The position numbers were made by a program, and so were the translations under genes. This document shows positions 1 to 7,231 of a DNA stretch of 64,000 nt, one piece after another; the stretch's first letter is position 1; each line of letters begins with the position of its first letter. Below the pieces are notes generated by a model, which was not told the origin of the DNA, ran no database searches, and worked only from the letters and a program-made list of their open reading frames with translations. Where the stretch lies: contig NZ_JABBGH010000003.1 in assembly GCF_012927305.1 (NCBI RefSeq), positions 248,001-312,000 on the forward strand, read 5' to 3'. This DNA comes from Hymenobacter polaris. Its GTDB lineage: Bacteria; Bacteroidota; Bacteroidia; Cytophagales; Hymenobacteraceae.

Positions 1-179
1 CAGCCGCCGGGCCGGGGTGGGCAGTCGGTAACTGGCCAGCGGTAGTGGCACTGCGGGCAGGTGCCGGCCGTGGCGAAGGTATCCCAAACGTGGCCGCAGC
101 GGCAGTGCCAGTGCGCGCCGCCGTCGGGCTCCCACTGGCAGTGCGGGCAGTAAATCTCAATGGATGCAGTAGAAGCCAT
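1..179 (-). CDS. small zinc-ribbon protein, C-terminus cut by window edge
   Basis: The minus-strand reading frame starts at the ATG at 179-177 and runs off the left edge, giving about 59 visible residues. Several Cys pairs are visible: CPHC near residue 11, a CRCGHVW segment near residue 32 and CPQC near residue 46. This spacing is typical of zinc ribbons that bind one or two structural zinc ions. The function is unknown; such small proteins are usually annotated as hypothetical. It lies just downstream of mnmD on the same strand (29-base gap), so the two may be cotranscribed. The frame was read directly from the sequence; the end of the protein cannot be seen. Confidence 0.6.
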   Translation of the reverse strand, partial: MASTASIEIYCPHCQWEPDGGAHWHCRCGHVWDTFATAGTCPQCHYRWPVTDCPPRPGG

Positions 180-208
180 AATAGATAGAAAAGTAACGGT
201 AGTAGAAA

Positions 209-940
209 TTAAGCCGGCTTGCGGGCCCGCGTCATCTCGCGCTTGCCGGGCGGGCCGGGCAGCTTCTCGGTAAGCCAGCCCGCGGCCCGCAAGTTGCGCC
301 GAAACTGGCCCTGCGCGCAGTAGCTCACCAGCACCGCGCCCGGCGCGGCGGCGTAGTAGAGCTTAGCGAATATGTCCTCCGTCCACAACTCAGGCTGCTT
401 CTCGGGGGCAAAGGCGTCGAAGTAAATCAGGTCGTAGGCCGCCGCTGGCAGGGTAGCCGCCTGCAGAGGCTGGCGCACCTTGCGCAGCAAAAAATCCGAC
501 GTTAGCAGCAGTGCCCGGCCCCAGGGCTCCCGGTGCAGCTGCGCAAATACCCGGCTCAATACTTCGCTAGCGGCCCACTGGGGGGCTAGGGCCGCCACTG
601 CCTCGGGCGGCAGGGGGTGGGTTTCGTAGCCATCGTAGGCCACCGTGGCGCCCGGCACTGCCTGGGTGGCTTCCAGGGTCAGCAGCGCGTTCAGGCCGGT
701 GCCTAGGCCCACTTCCAGCACCTTCAGCGGCTCTTGCTGCCCTAGGCCCGCCGCCAGCAGCGGTCGCAGCCCGGCTTCGATAAACACGTGCTGCGACTCT
801 TGGCGGGCGCCGTGGGTGCTGTGGTAGTGTTCGTTCAGGGCGGGCACGTAGAGCGTGGGCGAACCGTCGGCCGTGGTGCGCACCTCTACTTTTGGCGCTT
901 CAGCCGGCCCATCCCCGTCTGATAATTGCTCATTGCTCAT
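209..940 (-). CDS. mnmD: tRNA 5-methylaminomethyl-2-thiouridine methyltransferase MnmD
   Basis: Class I SAM-dependent methyltransferase of 243 residues. It corresponds to the methyltransferase half of bifunctional MnmC, which completes the mnm5s2U modification at the tRNA wobble base. Visible motifs are the SAM loop VLEVGLGTGLN near residue 75, FDAFAPEKQPELWT near residue 175 and the C-terminal KLPGPPGKREMTRA, all characteristic of this family. No FAD oxidoreductase half is present, as is usual in Bacteroidota. The first codons (MSNEQLS) are encoded by a TGAGCAA-type repeat also seen near 62.8 kb, so the real start may lie further in; family similarity begins around VEVRTTADGSPTLYVP. It is divergent from the thioesterase at 956. 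Confidence 0.9.
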   Translation of the reverse strand: MSNEQLSDGDGPAEAPKVEVRTTADGSPTLYVPALNEHYHSTHGARQESQHVFIEAGLRPLLAAGLGQQEPLKVLEVGLGTGLNALLTLEATQAVPGATVAYDGYETHPLPPEAVAALAPQWAASEVLSRVFAQLHREPWGRALLLTSDFLLRKVRQPLQAATLPAAAYDLIYFDAFAPEKQPELWTEDIFAKLYYAAAPGAVLVSYCAQGQFRRNLRAAGWLTEKLPGPPGKREMTRARKPA

Positions 941-955
941 TGATAAGTGAAAAAT

Positions 956-1378
956 ATGGCCCGCGTAAAGGTCGCCCTGCCCGCTTCATTCCTGTTCACC
1001 GCCACGATGCCCGTGCGCATTACCGACCTCAACTACGGCGCCCACCTCGGCAACGATGCCTTGCTGGGTTTGCTGCACGAGGCGCGGGTGCAGTTCCTGG
1101 CGCACCTCGGCACCACCGAGTTTGACCCCGCCACCCGCCTAGGGTTCATTATGGCCGACGTGGCTATCGAGTACAAGGCCGAGGCGTTCCACGGCGACGT
1201 ACTAAGCATCGCCATGGGCCTGGCCGACCCCAACAAGTACGGCTTCGACCTGGTGTACCAAGTGCAGAACCAGCACGGCAAGGAAGTAGCCCGCGCCAAA
1301 ACCGGCATGCTGGCCTTCGACTACAACACGCGCAAGCTGCGGGCGTTGCCGGCGGAATTGGCGGCGCAAGTAGGTTGA
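956..1378 (+). CDS. acyl-CoA thioesterase, hotdog fold (YbgC/FadM type)
   Basis: A 140-residue protein with the hotdog thioesterase signature near the N-terminus: RITDLNYGAHLGND followed by a helix LLGLLHEARV. In this family the Asp/Asn of the motif acts in hydrolysis of an acyl-CoA thioester. I chose the ATG at 956; a GTG at 947 in the same frame adds only three residues (MKN). The substrate cannot be read from the sequence. The last 85 bases are duplicated in decayed form 610 bases downstream (1900-1984). It is transcribed divergently from mnmD with only 15 bases between start codons, so the two promoters must overlap the genes. Confidence 0.8.
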   Translation: MARVKVALPASFLFTATMPVRITDLNYGAHLGNDALLGLLHEARVQFLAHLGTTEFDPATRLGFIMADVAIEYKAEAFHGDVLSIAMGLADPNKYGFDLVYQVQNQHGKEVARAKTGMLAFDYNTRKLRALPAELAAQVG

Positions 1379-1431
1379 GTATGGAATAAAGCGCGGCGCG
1401 GCATCGAAGAGAAACATCCTCGACCCGTACC

Positions 1432-1899
1432 ATGAAATCAGCCTTCCTCTCACTCGTTGCCTTAGCCAGCGTGCTGGGTAGCGCCAGTGCAGCCCGAGCG
1501 CAGGTAGCTGCCCGACCTCCGCATAGCGTCACGCCAACTGACTCTAGCAAAGTCTATACCTACGTGGAACGCATGCCAGTGTATCCGGGCGGCCAGCAAG
1601 CTCTTACTGCGGACTTACGCCGGGAGTTTCAGGTGGCCAGCGCGGCGGCTGGTTGCGCTACGCCGGCCTTTCCAGTGTACGTGCGCTTAGTGGTGGGGCC
1701 CAGCGGCTACGTATACGCTGCCCGCCGCATCAATGCCGGAGCCTATGATAAGCCGACTAGCCTGCCCGCCTTGCCAGCTGCTTGCGAAGCGGCTATTGCA
1801 GTGGCCGCCCGCCGGTTGCTGCGCCTGCAACCGGGTCGCCAAAACAATAAGCCCGTTACGGTTGAGCTGATGGTAAAGCTGCTGGATGGCACCAAATAA
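1432..1899 (+). CDS. secreted protein with TonB C-terminal-like domain
   Basis: 155 residues with an N-terminal signal peptide (MKSAFLSLVALASVLG, likely cleaved after ARAQ). The remainder resembles the TonB C-terminal domain: YVERMPVYPGGQQAL at the start, VRLVVGPSGYVYAARRI in the middle and a C-terminal LLRLQPGRQNNKPVTVELMV. Unlike true TonB it has no membrane anchor that would stay in the inner membrane and no Pro-rich periplasmic spacer, so energy transduction is unlikely. It may be a periplasmic or exported binding domain. A second gene of this type follows at 2017, and a related domain begins the protein at 17056. Confidence 0.6.
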   Translation: MKSAFLSLVALASVLGSASAARAQVAARPPHSVTPTDSSKVYTYVERMPVYPGGQQALTADLRREFQVASAAAGCATPAFPVYVRLVVGPSGYVYAARRINAGAYDKPTSLPALPAACEAAIAVAARRLLRLQPGRQNNKPVTVELMVKLLDGTK

Positions 1900-1984
1900 C
1901 CCGCGTCAAAACCGGCCTGCTCTGCTTCAGCTACACCACGCGCAAGTTGCGGGCGCTGCCGAAGGGAGTAGTTAGCAAGTATCT
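1900..1984 (+). pseudogene. decayed copy of the 3' end of the thioesterase gene
   Basis: Bases 1900-1961 align with 1290-1351, inside the thioesterase gene, at about 84 percent identity by eye (10 differences in 62). Weaker similarity continues to about 1984, matching the end of that gene. The copy has no start codon and keeps only the last 28 or so codons. It marks an old tandem duplication of the thioesterase, with the 1432-1899 gene now lying between the intact gene and the remnant. Confidence 0.7.
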
Positions 1985-2016
1985 TTAGCAGTGGTAATCA
2001 TCTGAAATCAGATATA

Positions 2017-2460
2017 ATGAGAGGCCTCCTACTGCTGATAGGTACTATACTGAGTTGCTGTAGCATAGCTTCAGCGCAACAGGCACCCGCGAAAGCTGAG
2101 CCCCAGTATGTGTATGTGGAGAAGTTGCCAGAGTTACCTGGCGGTGGCGGCAAACTCGCCGTGGTAGCCGCTATTCAGCAGCGGGTAGTATATCCGCCCA
2201 CAGCCATTCAGGAGCGGCTAGAAGGCCATACAAAAGTCTGGTTTGTAGTGCAGGCGGATGGAAGCATTGGGAAGGTGCGCATTATAGAGTCACTACGAGC
2301 AGATTGTGACTCGGCTGTAGTGATGGCCGTGAGGCAATTACCGCGCTTCGAGCCAGGTATTGTAGCGGGCCGGCCAACGGCTATTGGCTATACCGTGCCC
2401 ATTACTTTTCAGTTGCAAAGCGCTCGGCGGCCACGTCTAGGGATTGGCTCGGGTAACTAA
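2017..2460 (+). CDS. secreted protein with TonB C-terminal-like domain, paralogue of 1432-1899
   Basis: 147 residues. A signal peptide (MRGLLLLIGTILSCCSIASAQ) precedes a stand-alone TonB C-terminal-like domain: YVYVEKLPELPGGGGKL, then VYPPTAIQERLEGHTKVWFVVQADGSIGKV and a C-terminal GRPTAIGYTVPITFQL. It matches the family consensus (PEFPGG, YP..A...G.V, F.V..DG.I, P..PG...GKPV) better than its neighbour does. As with that gene there is no membrane anchor or Pro-rich linker. A perfect ATCTGA-AA-TCAGAT palindrome lies at about 2001-2014, just before the ATG. The codons are more AT-rich than in the flanking genes. Confidence 0.65.
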   Translation: MRGLLLLIGTILSCCSIASAQQAPAKAEPQYVYVEKLPELPGGGGKLAVVAAIQQRVVYPPTAIQERLEGHTKVWFVVQADGSIGKVRIIESLRADCDSAVVMAVRQLPRFEPGIVAGRPTAIGYTVPITFQLQSARRPRLGIGSGN

Positions 2461-2504
2461 AGTCCTCCCCACCCTAGGGCGGAACCTAACCGCCTGGCCG
2501 GTTG

Positions 2505-2512
2505 TATTTTTG
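2505..2512 (+). promoter_or_regulatory. -7 box TATTTTTG of rlmN
   Basis: Perfect match to the Bacteroidota housekeeping -7 consensus TAnnTTTG, only 4 bases before the ATG at 2517. If it is used, the transcript would begin at or next to the start codon, giving a leaderless or nearly leaderless mRNA. This position also argues against the in-frame TTG at 2502 as a start. Confidence 0.45.
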
Positions 2513-2516
2513 TGCT

Positions 2517-3599
2517 ATGCTGCTCGAACTACCCCTAGCCCCCGCGCCGGCTGCCAAGCGCGACATCCGCAAAGTATCGGCCGATGACCTCAAAGCCTTT
2601 ATGGTCGAGCACGGCGAAAAGCCCTTCCGCGCCAAGCAGGTGCTGGAGTGGCTCTGGAAAAACACGGCCGGCTCGTTTGAGGAGATGAACAACATCTCCC
2701 TGAGCACCCGCGAGCTGCTGGCCAAACACTTCGTTATCAACGGGGTGGCCGTGCACAGCTCGCAGCTTAGCAGCGACGGCACCGTGAAGTCGGCTTTCCG
2801 GCTGCACGACGGCAACCTGGTGGAAGGGGTACTCATTCCGCACGACACGCGCATGACGGCCTGCATCAGCAGCCAGGTGGGCTGCTCGCTCACGTGCAAG
2901 TTTTGCGCTACCGGCTACATGGACCGCAAGCGCAACCTCGACGCGGCCGAGATTTACGACCAGGTGGTGCGCATCCGCGAGCAGGCCGAGGCGCAGTACG
3001 GCACGCCGCTCACCAACATCGTGTACATGGGCATGGGCGAGCCGCTGCTCAACTATGCCAACGTGGTGGAAAGCGTGCGCCGCATTACGGCGCCCGATGG
3101 CCTCAATATGGCCCCTAGGCGCATCACCATCAGCACGGCCGGCATTGCTAAGATGATAAAGAAGCTGGCCGACGACGAGGTGAAAGCTAACCTGGCCCTG
3201 AGCCTGCACGCCCCCAACGACACCAAGCGCAACGAGATTATGCCCATCAACGAGGCCAACTCGCTCGCTGCCCTTAAGGAAGCCCTGCAGTACTACCACC
3301 AGAAAACCGGCCGCAAGGTTACCTACGAGTACATCGTTTTCAACGACTTCAACGACTCGCTGACCGACGCCGCTGAGCTGTACGCCATCAGCAAGTGGCT
3401 GCCCTGCAAGGTGAATCTCATCGAGTACAACCCCATCGAAAACGCCGACTACCGCAACGCCGAGGACGATAAGATTGTGGCCTTCCACAAGTACCTGGCC
3501 GACCGCGGCGTGCAAACCAATATTCGCCGCAGCCGGGGCAAGGACATCGACGCTGCCTGCGGCCAGCTGGCCAACAAGGAGAAGACGGAAGCCGCCTAG
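2517..3599 (+). CDS. rlmN: 23S rRNA m2A2503 / tRNA m2A37 methyltransferase RlmN
   Basis: Radical-SAM methyltransferase of 360 residues that methylates C2 of A2503 in 23S rRNA and A37 in some tRNAs. The radical-SAM cluster motif CxxxCxxC is seen as CSLTCKFC near residue 123. The mechanistic C-terminal Cys occurs in DIDAACGQLA near residue 351. The block VYMGMGEPLLNYANV is also diagnostic. The start at ATG 2517 (MLLELPLAP) is preferred over the upstream TTG because a -7 promoter box overlaps the latter. The length is normal for the family. It stands alone, with the convergent gene ending 14 bases away. Confidence 0.95.
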   Translation: MLLELPLAPAPAAKRDIRKVSADDLKAFMVEHGEKPFRAKQVLEWLWKNTAGSFEEMNNISLSTRELLAKHFVINGVAVHSSQLSSDGTVKSAFRLHDGNLVEGVLIPHDTRMTACISSQVGCSLTCKFCATGYMDRKRNLDAAEIYDQVVRIREQAEAQYGTPLTNIVYMGMGEPLLNYANVVESVRRITAPDGLNMAPRRITISTAGIAKMIKKLADDEVKANLALSLHAPNDTKRNEIMPINEANSLAALKEALQYYHQKTGRKVTYEYIVFNDFNDSLTDAAELYAISKWLPCKVNLIEYNPIENADYRNAEDDKIVAFHKYLADRGVQTNIRRSRGKDIDAACGQLANKEKTEAA

Positions 3600-3613
3600 G
3601 GCCTGCCGCCCAG

Positions 3614-4429
3614 CTATTTAGCCGGAACGGCTGGAGCTTTCTTTTTAGTAGGCTGCGGCTTAGTAGGCGCGGGCACCTTGGGCTTGGCCGCTGGCAGCGA
3701 AGCTTCGGCGCGCTGCCGGTCCAGGTGGTCGCGGCCAACCAGCGCAATGTAGGCGGGGCAAACCTCCAGCATAAGCAGGCCTAGCTTCTTGCCGATTTCC
3801 ACTGCCTGCGCCTCGTCTTGCAGCACCTCGTCGCCATACTGCAGCGTCAGCGCGTCCGAGTGGCTCATAAAAACGCCCTGCAACGCCTGCTCCACGGCGG
3901 CTGCGCGCTGGGCGGGCGTGCGCTGGTCGAGGGGCTGCTTGGCATTTTCGGCGCTTAGGCGCTGGCAAGCATCCTGCGTCATGGGCAGCAGTATCTCGCG
4001 CTCGGCCGGGGTGATTTCGGCGCCGCCCGGCACGTGGCGGCTCCCAAGCTTGGCCAGCAGGGGCGCAGCTTTGGGGCAAGTCTGCATAAGGTCGAACACC
4101 GCCTGCTCGCCGATGGCGCGGCCGAGCGCCTCGGCTTCGCCCTTGCCTTTCTTTTCCAATAGGGCGCTGAACTCGACGAAGTTATCGCCCATAGTAGTCA
4201 GCATCAACTTTTTAAACAACGCTTCACTTTCGGCCGGCGGCAGCTTGGTCAGGTCTGTCTTTTGGCTTTCCTGCTCTAGCTTGGCGCACATGCCGGCGCT
4301 CATAATTTTGGCGAAGCGCGCCTGTCCGGCTACGGTGTCGGCGGGGGCTAGGGTGGGCGCGGCCTGGGCCACCAAACTCGCCAGCAACAGGCTAGCCACT
4401 ACGATAATTGAAAGTAGAAAGTGTTTCAT
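3614..4429 (-). CDS. secreted protein made of two repeated Cys-containing modules
   Basis: 271 residues with a signal peptide (MKHFLLSIIVVASLLLASLVAQA). The mature part consists of two similar helical modules. The first runs from MCAKL (Cys48) to MQTCPKAAPLLAKLG (Cys118); the second runs from DACQRL (Cys155) to LEVCPAYIALVG (Cys224). The Cys spacing is 70 and 69, which suggests one disulfide per module. Each has a PAE/PAQ turn and an IG.....LM..CP segment. The tail is a Pro/Lys-rich low-complexity segment (KPQPTKKKAPAVPAK). I do not recognise the family. It probably resides in the periplasm. It is convergent with rlmN. Confidence 0.6.
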   Translation of the reverse strand: MKHFLLSIIVVASLLLASLVAQAAPTLAPADTVAGQARFAKIMSAGMCAKLEQESQKTDLTKLPPAESEALFKKLMLTTMGDNFVEFSALLEKKGKGEAEALGRAIGEQAVFDLMQTCPKAAPLLAKLGSRHVPGGAEITPAEREILLPMTQDACQRLSAENAKQPLDQRTPAQRAAAVEQALQGVFMSHSDALTLQYGDEVLQDEAQAVEIGKKLGLLMLEVCPAYIALVGRDHLDRQRAEASLPAAKPKVPAPTKPQPTKKKAPAVPAK

Positions 4430-4460
4430 GGACCGAAGATAGCTCGGCCGTATCCCCTGG

Positions 4461-5426
4461 CTAACTCTTCCAGCTGCCTTCGCTGGGCGGGCGGCCGCTG
4501 GCTTTGTCTTCCTCTGCCTCGCCGGGGGGCACCTCTATCGTTTTGATGCGAATGGCGTAGGCCTTGGGCTGCACGCGCTGGCCAAAGGCGTCGGCAAACT
4601 CCTGGGTAAACTCAGCCCCGAAAAACAGAATGAGCGAGGAATAGTAAATCCACACCAGCAGCACAATGGCCGAGCCCGCCGCCCCAAAGGCCGAGCCGGG
4701 GCTGGATTTGCTAATGTAAAAGGAAATCAGATACTTACCCACCAGGAAAAGCAGCGCCGTAATCAGCGCCCCGATGCCCACGTCGCGCCAGCGGATGATG
4801 GCGTCGGGCAGGAAGCGGTACACCATTCCAAACAACAGGGTCGTTACGATGAGCGAGATGGAAATATCTACCACTCGAATGGCAATCAGCCCAATACCTG
4901 GTAGATGGCGCTCGAGGTAACCCGTGAAAATGCTGAGCAAGGCGCTGATAACGAACGAGGTAAGTAGTAGCAGCGCCACGCTCAGGATGAGCCCGAACGA
5001 AAGCAGCCGCTGCCGCAGGTAGGCGCCGATGCCAATACCCTGGGTTTTCACCCGCAGGTTCCAGATGTCGTTGAGGCTGTCTTGCAGGGTGGCAAAAAAG
5101 GTAGTTGCCGCAAAAATGAGGGTGCCGACCCCTATTACGGTTGCCACCGGCCCCTGGTCTTTCTGGGTGAAGCTGGCAATGCTGTTTTGCAGGAACTCGG
5201 CCGCATCGGACCCCACTAGTCCCTTCAATTGGCCGTAAATCTGGCCCGTGAGCGCCTCGCCGCCATAGATGCGGCTGGCTACCGTGATGACGATGAGCAG
5301 CAGCGGCGGTAGCGAAAAAATGGTGTAGTACGATAGCGCCGCCGCGTGGCGCAGCGCATTGTTATCCATAAACTCGGTAGCGGTAGATTTGACCAGCCCG
5401 ATAATATCAGAAAACTTATAAGTCAT
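4461..5426 (-). CDS. YihY/BrkB-family inner-membrane protein
   Basis: 321 residues of the YihY/virulence factor BrkB family, often mis-called ribonuclease BN. Visible are HAAALSYYTIFSLPPLLLIV near residue 27, then about six hydrophobic segments and the family block FGAAGSAIVLLVWIYYSSLILFFGAEFT near residue 245. The cytoplasmic C-terminus is charged (EEDKASGRPPSEGSWKS). The function in the family is unsettled; transport or envelope roles have been proposed. Length and topology are typical. It sits 31 bases downstream of the 3614-4429 gene start on the same strand, so the two may share a transcript. Confidence 0.85.
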   Translation of the reverse strand: MTYKFSDIIGLVKSTATEFMDNNALRHAAALSYYTIFSLPPLLLIVITVASRIYGGEALTGQIYGQLKGLVGSDAAEFLQNSIASFTQKDQGPVATVIGVGTLIFAATTFFATLQDSLNDIWNLRVKTQGIGIGAYLRQRLLSFGLILSVALLLLTSFVISALLSIFTGYLERHLPGIGLIAIRVVDISISLIVTTLLFGMVYRFLPDAIIRWRDVGIGALITALLFLVGKYLISFYISKSSPGSAFGAAGSAIVLLVWIYYSSLILFFGAEFTQEFADAFGQRVQPKAYAIRIKTIEVPPGEAEEDKASGRPPSEGSWKS

Positions 5427-5632
5427 AGCGCGAAACTGGCTGGGGCATACCTAGCCAGGTTGGTTTTTCTTGCTGCATACGGAGGAAGTAGGGTGATTGC
5501 CCGAAAAGTTTGCGTTATGCTAGTGCTAACTACCACTATATGAAGCTGCTTGTGCTTGCATAAACAACTTTATATCAAAGAATTGCAGCGTGTGCAAACG
5601 GGCCAGGAATAATGCGCCTGCCGGGCCCGCTG

Positions 5633-5693
5633 GCCGCACCGCCAGGCCCTAGGGCGGCGGCCGACCAACCGCCCTAGGGCCTGGCGGTGCGGC
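5633..5693. repeat. perfect 25-bp inverted repeat containing CCTAGG in both arms
   Basis: Arms 5633-5657 and 5669-5693 are perfectly complementary across an 11-base loop, and each carries CCCTAGGG. There is no T-run, so it is not a classical terminator. It lies in the 330-base gap between the divergent YihY gene and the small gene at 5757. I see no coding region and no clear -7 box in the rest of that gap. Confidence 0.8.
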
Positions 5694-5756
5694 AACTCCC
5701 AACTCGGGCCGGCCGCGGGCCGTTAGCAGGGCATCACGCCTTTTCCCTCGTTTTCC

Positions 5757-6086
5757 ATGGCCACCACTTCCCCCACCAGCCAACTCGATGCTACCCTTGC
5801 TACGCTGCAGGGCGGGCTCAATAAGATAACCGATGCGGCCAGTGCCGACCTGGCCGGCTGGCTGAAAACCCTGCACGGCAACGCCGACCTGGCCGACGTG
5901 GCTCAGGAGCTGCAGCGCCTGCACGATGCCATTGCCCACAACCAACACGGCACCATCGCCGACAGCTTAAGCGCCCTGAGCGAGCAAACCAAGCAGGCCG
6001 CTGTCACGGCCACGCCCGATTCGCAAAGCCGACTCTACCAGCTAAGCGACGTGCTGAAGCAAGCTGCCGGCCAGGTAGGGGCCTAG
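5757..6086 (+). CDS. small helical protein of unknown function
   Basis: 109 residues, soluble, no signal peptide, predicted almost entirely helical: LDATLATLQGGLNKI, DLAGWLKTLHG, VAQELQRLHDAI, LYQLSDVLKQAAGQ. Ala, Gln, Leu and Thr dominate. I do not recognise a family. The ATG at 5757 is the only plausible start. It is a single-gene unit closed by the strong hairpin at 6110-6172. Codon use resembles its neighbours, which supports it as a real gene. Confidence 0.55.
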   Translation: MATTSPTSQLDATLATLQGGLNKITDAASADLAGWLKTLHGNADLADVAQELQRLHDAIAHNQHGTIADSLSALSEQTKQAAVTATPDSQSRLYQLSDVLKQAAGQVGA

Positions 6087-6109
6087 GCCCCTCAGCCTTG
6101 CCAAAGCTT

Positions 6110-6172
6110 AAAGCCACTTGCGGCCACGAAAGAGCGTTATCAAAACGTTCTTTCGTGGCCGCAAGTGGCTTT
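6110..6172. terminator. 24-bp perfect hairpin terminator, possibly bidirectional
   Basis: Arms 6110-6133 and 6149-6172 are perfectly complementary with a 15-base loop, and a T-run follows on the plus strand (TTTTT). It lies between two convergent genes (5757-6086 and 6188-7186). The right end begins 16 bases before the stop of the minus-strand gene. Confidence 0.75.
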
Positions 6173-6187
6173 TTAAGAACTTGTTGC

Positions 6188-7186
6188 CTAGGCTACCACG
6201 GCTTCGCGCAGGTGGGCTAGCATGTCGCGGGTCATGCGGTGCAGGTCGTAGCGGGGCTGCCAGTGCCAGTCGCGGCGGGCGGCCGTGTCGTCGATGCTAG
6301 CGGGCCACGAGTCGGCAATGGCCTGGCGCTGGTCGGGGGCGTAGCGAATGCGGAAGCCCGGAATCTCGCGCTGAATGCTGCTGGCCACGTCGCGCGGGGC
6401 AAAGCTCATGGCGCCCAGGTTGTAGCTGGTACGCACTTTAATGGCCTCGGCGGGCGCGTGCATTAGGTCGAGGGTGGCTTGCAGGGCGTCGGGCATGTAC
6501 ATCATGGGCAGGTAGGTATCGGGCTTGAGAAAGCACTCGAAATCCTCGCCCGCCACGGCCTTGTGGTAAATATCAACGGCGTAGTCGGTGGTGCCGCCGC
6601 CGGGCAGACTCTTGTAGCCTATGAGGCCGGGGTAGCGCAGGCTACGCACATCGAGGCCGTGGTGGCGGTAGTACCACTCGCACCACTGCTCGCCGGCTAG
6701 CTTGCTGATGCCGTACACCGTATTAGGGTTCATTACCGTTACCTGGGGCGTATGCTGGCGGGGCGTGTCGGGCCCAAATACGGCAATCGAGCTGGGCCAG
6801 TACACCTGGGGCACCCGCTCCTGCACTGCCACGTTCAGCACATTCAGCAAGCCGTCCATATTCAGCTTCCAGGCAAAGCCGGGGTCGCGCTCGGCCGTGG
6901 CCGACAGCAGCGCCGCTAGGTGGTATACCTGCACCGGCCGGTAGTGCTGCACCAGGGCCGTGAGGCGGGGCTTATCCAGCACATCGAGCAGCTCGAAAGG
7001 GCCGCCAGCCAGGGCAGCTGGGTTTTGGGGCGGCCGCACGTCGGCGGCTACTACGGCCGCCGGGGCGTAACGCTGGCGCAGGGCGGCCGTCAGCTCGAGG
7101 CCAAGCTGCCCGCACGCCCCAATAACGAGCACATTGCCAGGCAGCGGAGCAGCGGTGGCGGGGTCGCCGCCGGGGTGGTTTTCCAT
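6188..7186 (-). CDS. SDR-type L-threonine 3-dehydrogenase
   Basis: 332 residues. An NAD-dependent short-chain dehydrogenase of the epimerase-like threonine dehydrogenase group, which oxidises L-threonine to 2-amino-3-oxobutyrate. Visible are the NAD loop VIGACGQLG near residue 22, VYHLAALLSATAE near residue 86, VYWPSSIAVFG near residue 122 and the catalytic YGISK near residue 148 (Tyr and Lys both present). The product is unstable and is normally passed to glycine C-acetyltransferase, whose gene lies 2.9 kb away at 10043 on the opposite strand. A -7 box lies 37 bases upstream of the start. A general sugar-nucleotide epimerase is the main alternative. Confidence 0.8.
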   Translation of the reverse strand: MENHPGGDPATAAPLPGNVLVIGACGQLGLELTAALRQRYAPAAVVAADVRPPQNPAALAGGPFELLDVLDKPRLTALVQHYRPVQVYHLAALLSATAERDPGFAWKLNMDGLLNVLNVAVQERVPQVYWPSSIAVFGPDTPRQHTPQVTVMNPNTVYGISKLAGEQWCEWYYRHHGLDVRSLRYPGLIGYKSLPGGGTTDYAVDIYHKAVAGEDFECFLKPDTYLPMMYMPDALQATLDLMHAPAEAIKVRTSYNLGAMSFAPRDVASSIQREIPGFRIRYAPDQRQAIADSWPASIDDTAARRDWHWQPRYDLHRMTRDMLAHLREAVVA

Positions 7187-7223
7187 GAATTAAGAGCGGG
7201 TGAGAGGGGGTAGAAGGGCGCCG

Positions 7224-7231
7224 CAAAGATA
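7224..7231 (-). promoter_or_regulatory. -7 box TATCTTTG of the threonine dehydrogenase gene
   Basis: On the minus strand this octamer matches TAnnTTTG exactly, 37 bases before the ATG at 7186. I found no convincing -33 TTTG at the usual 19-20 base spacing. Confidence 0.45.

Noticed and set aside
2535..3515. Minus-strand open frame of 326 codons
   Set aside because: Antisense to rlmN, which is certain from its CxxxCxxC motif.
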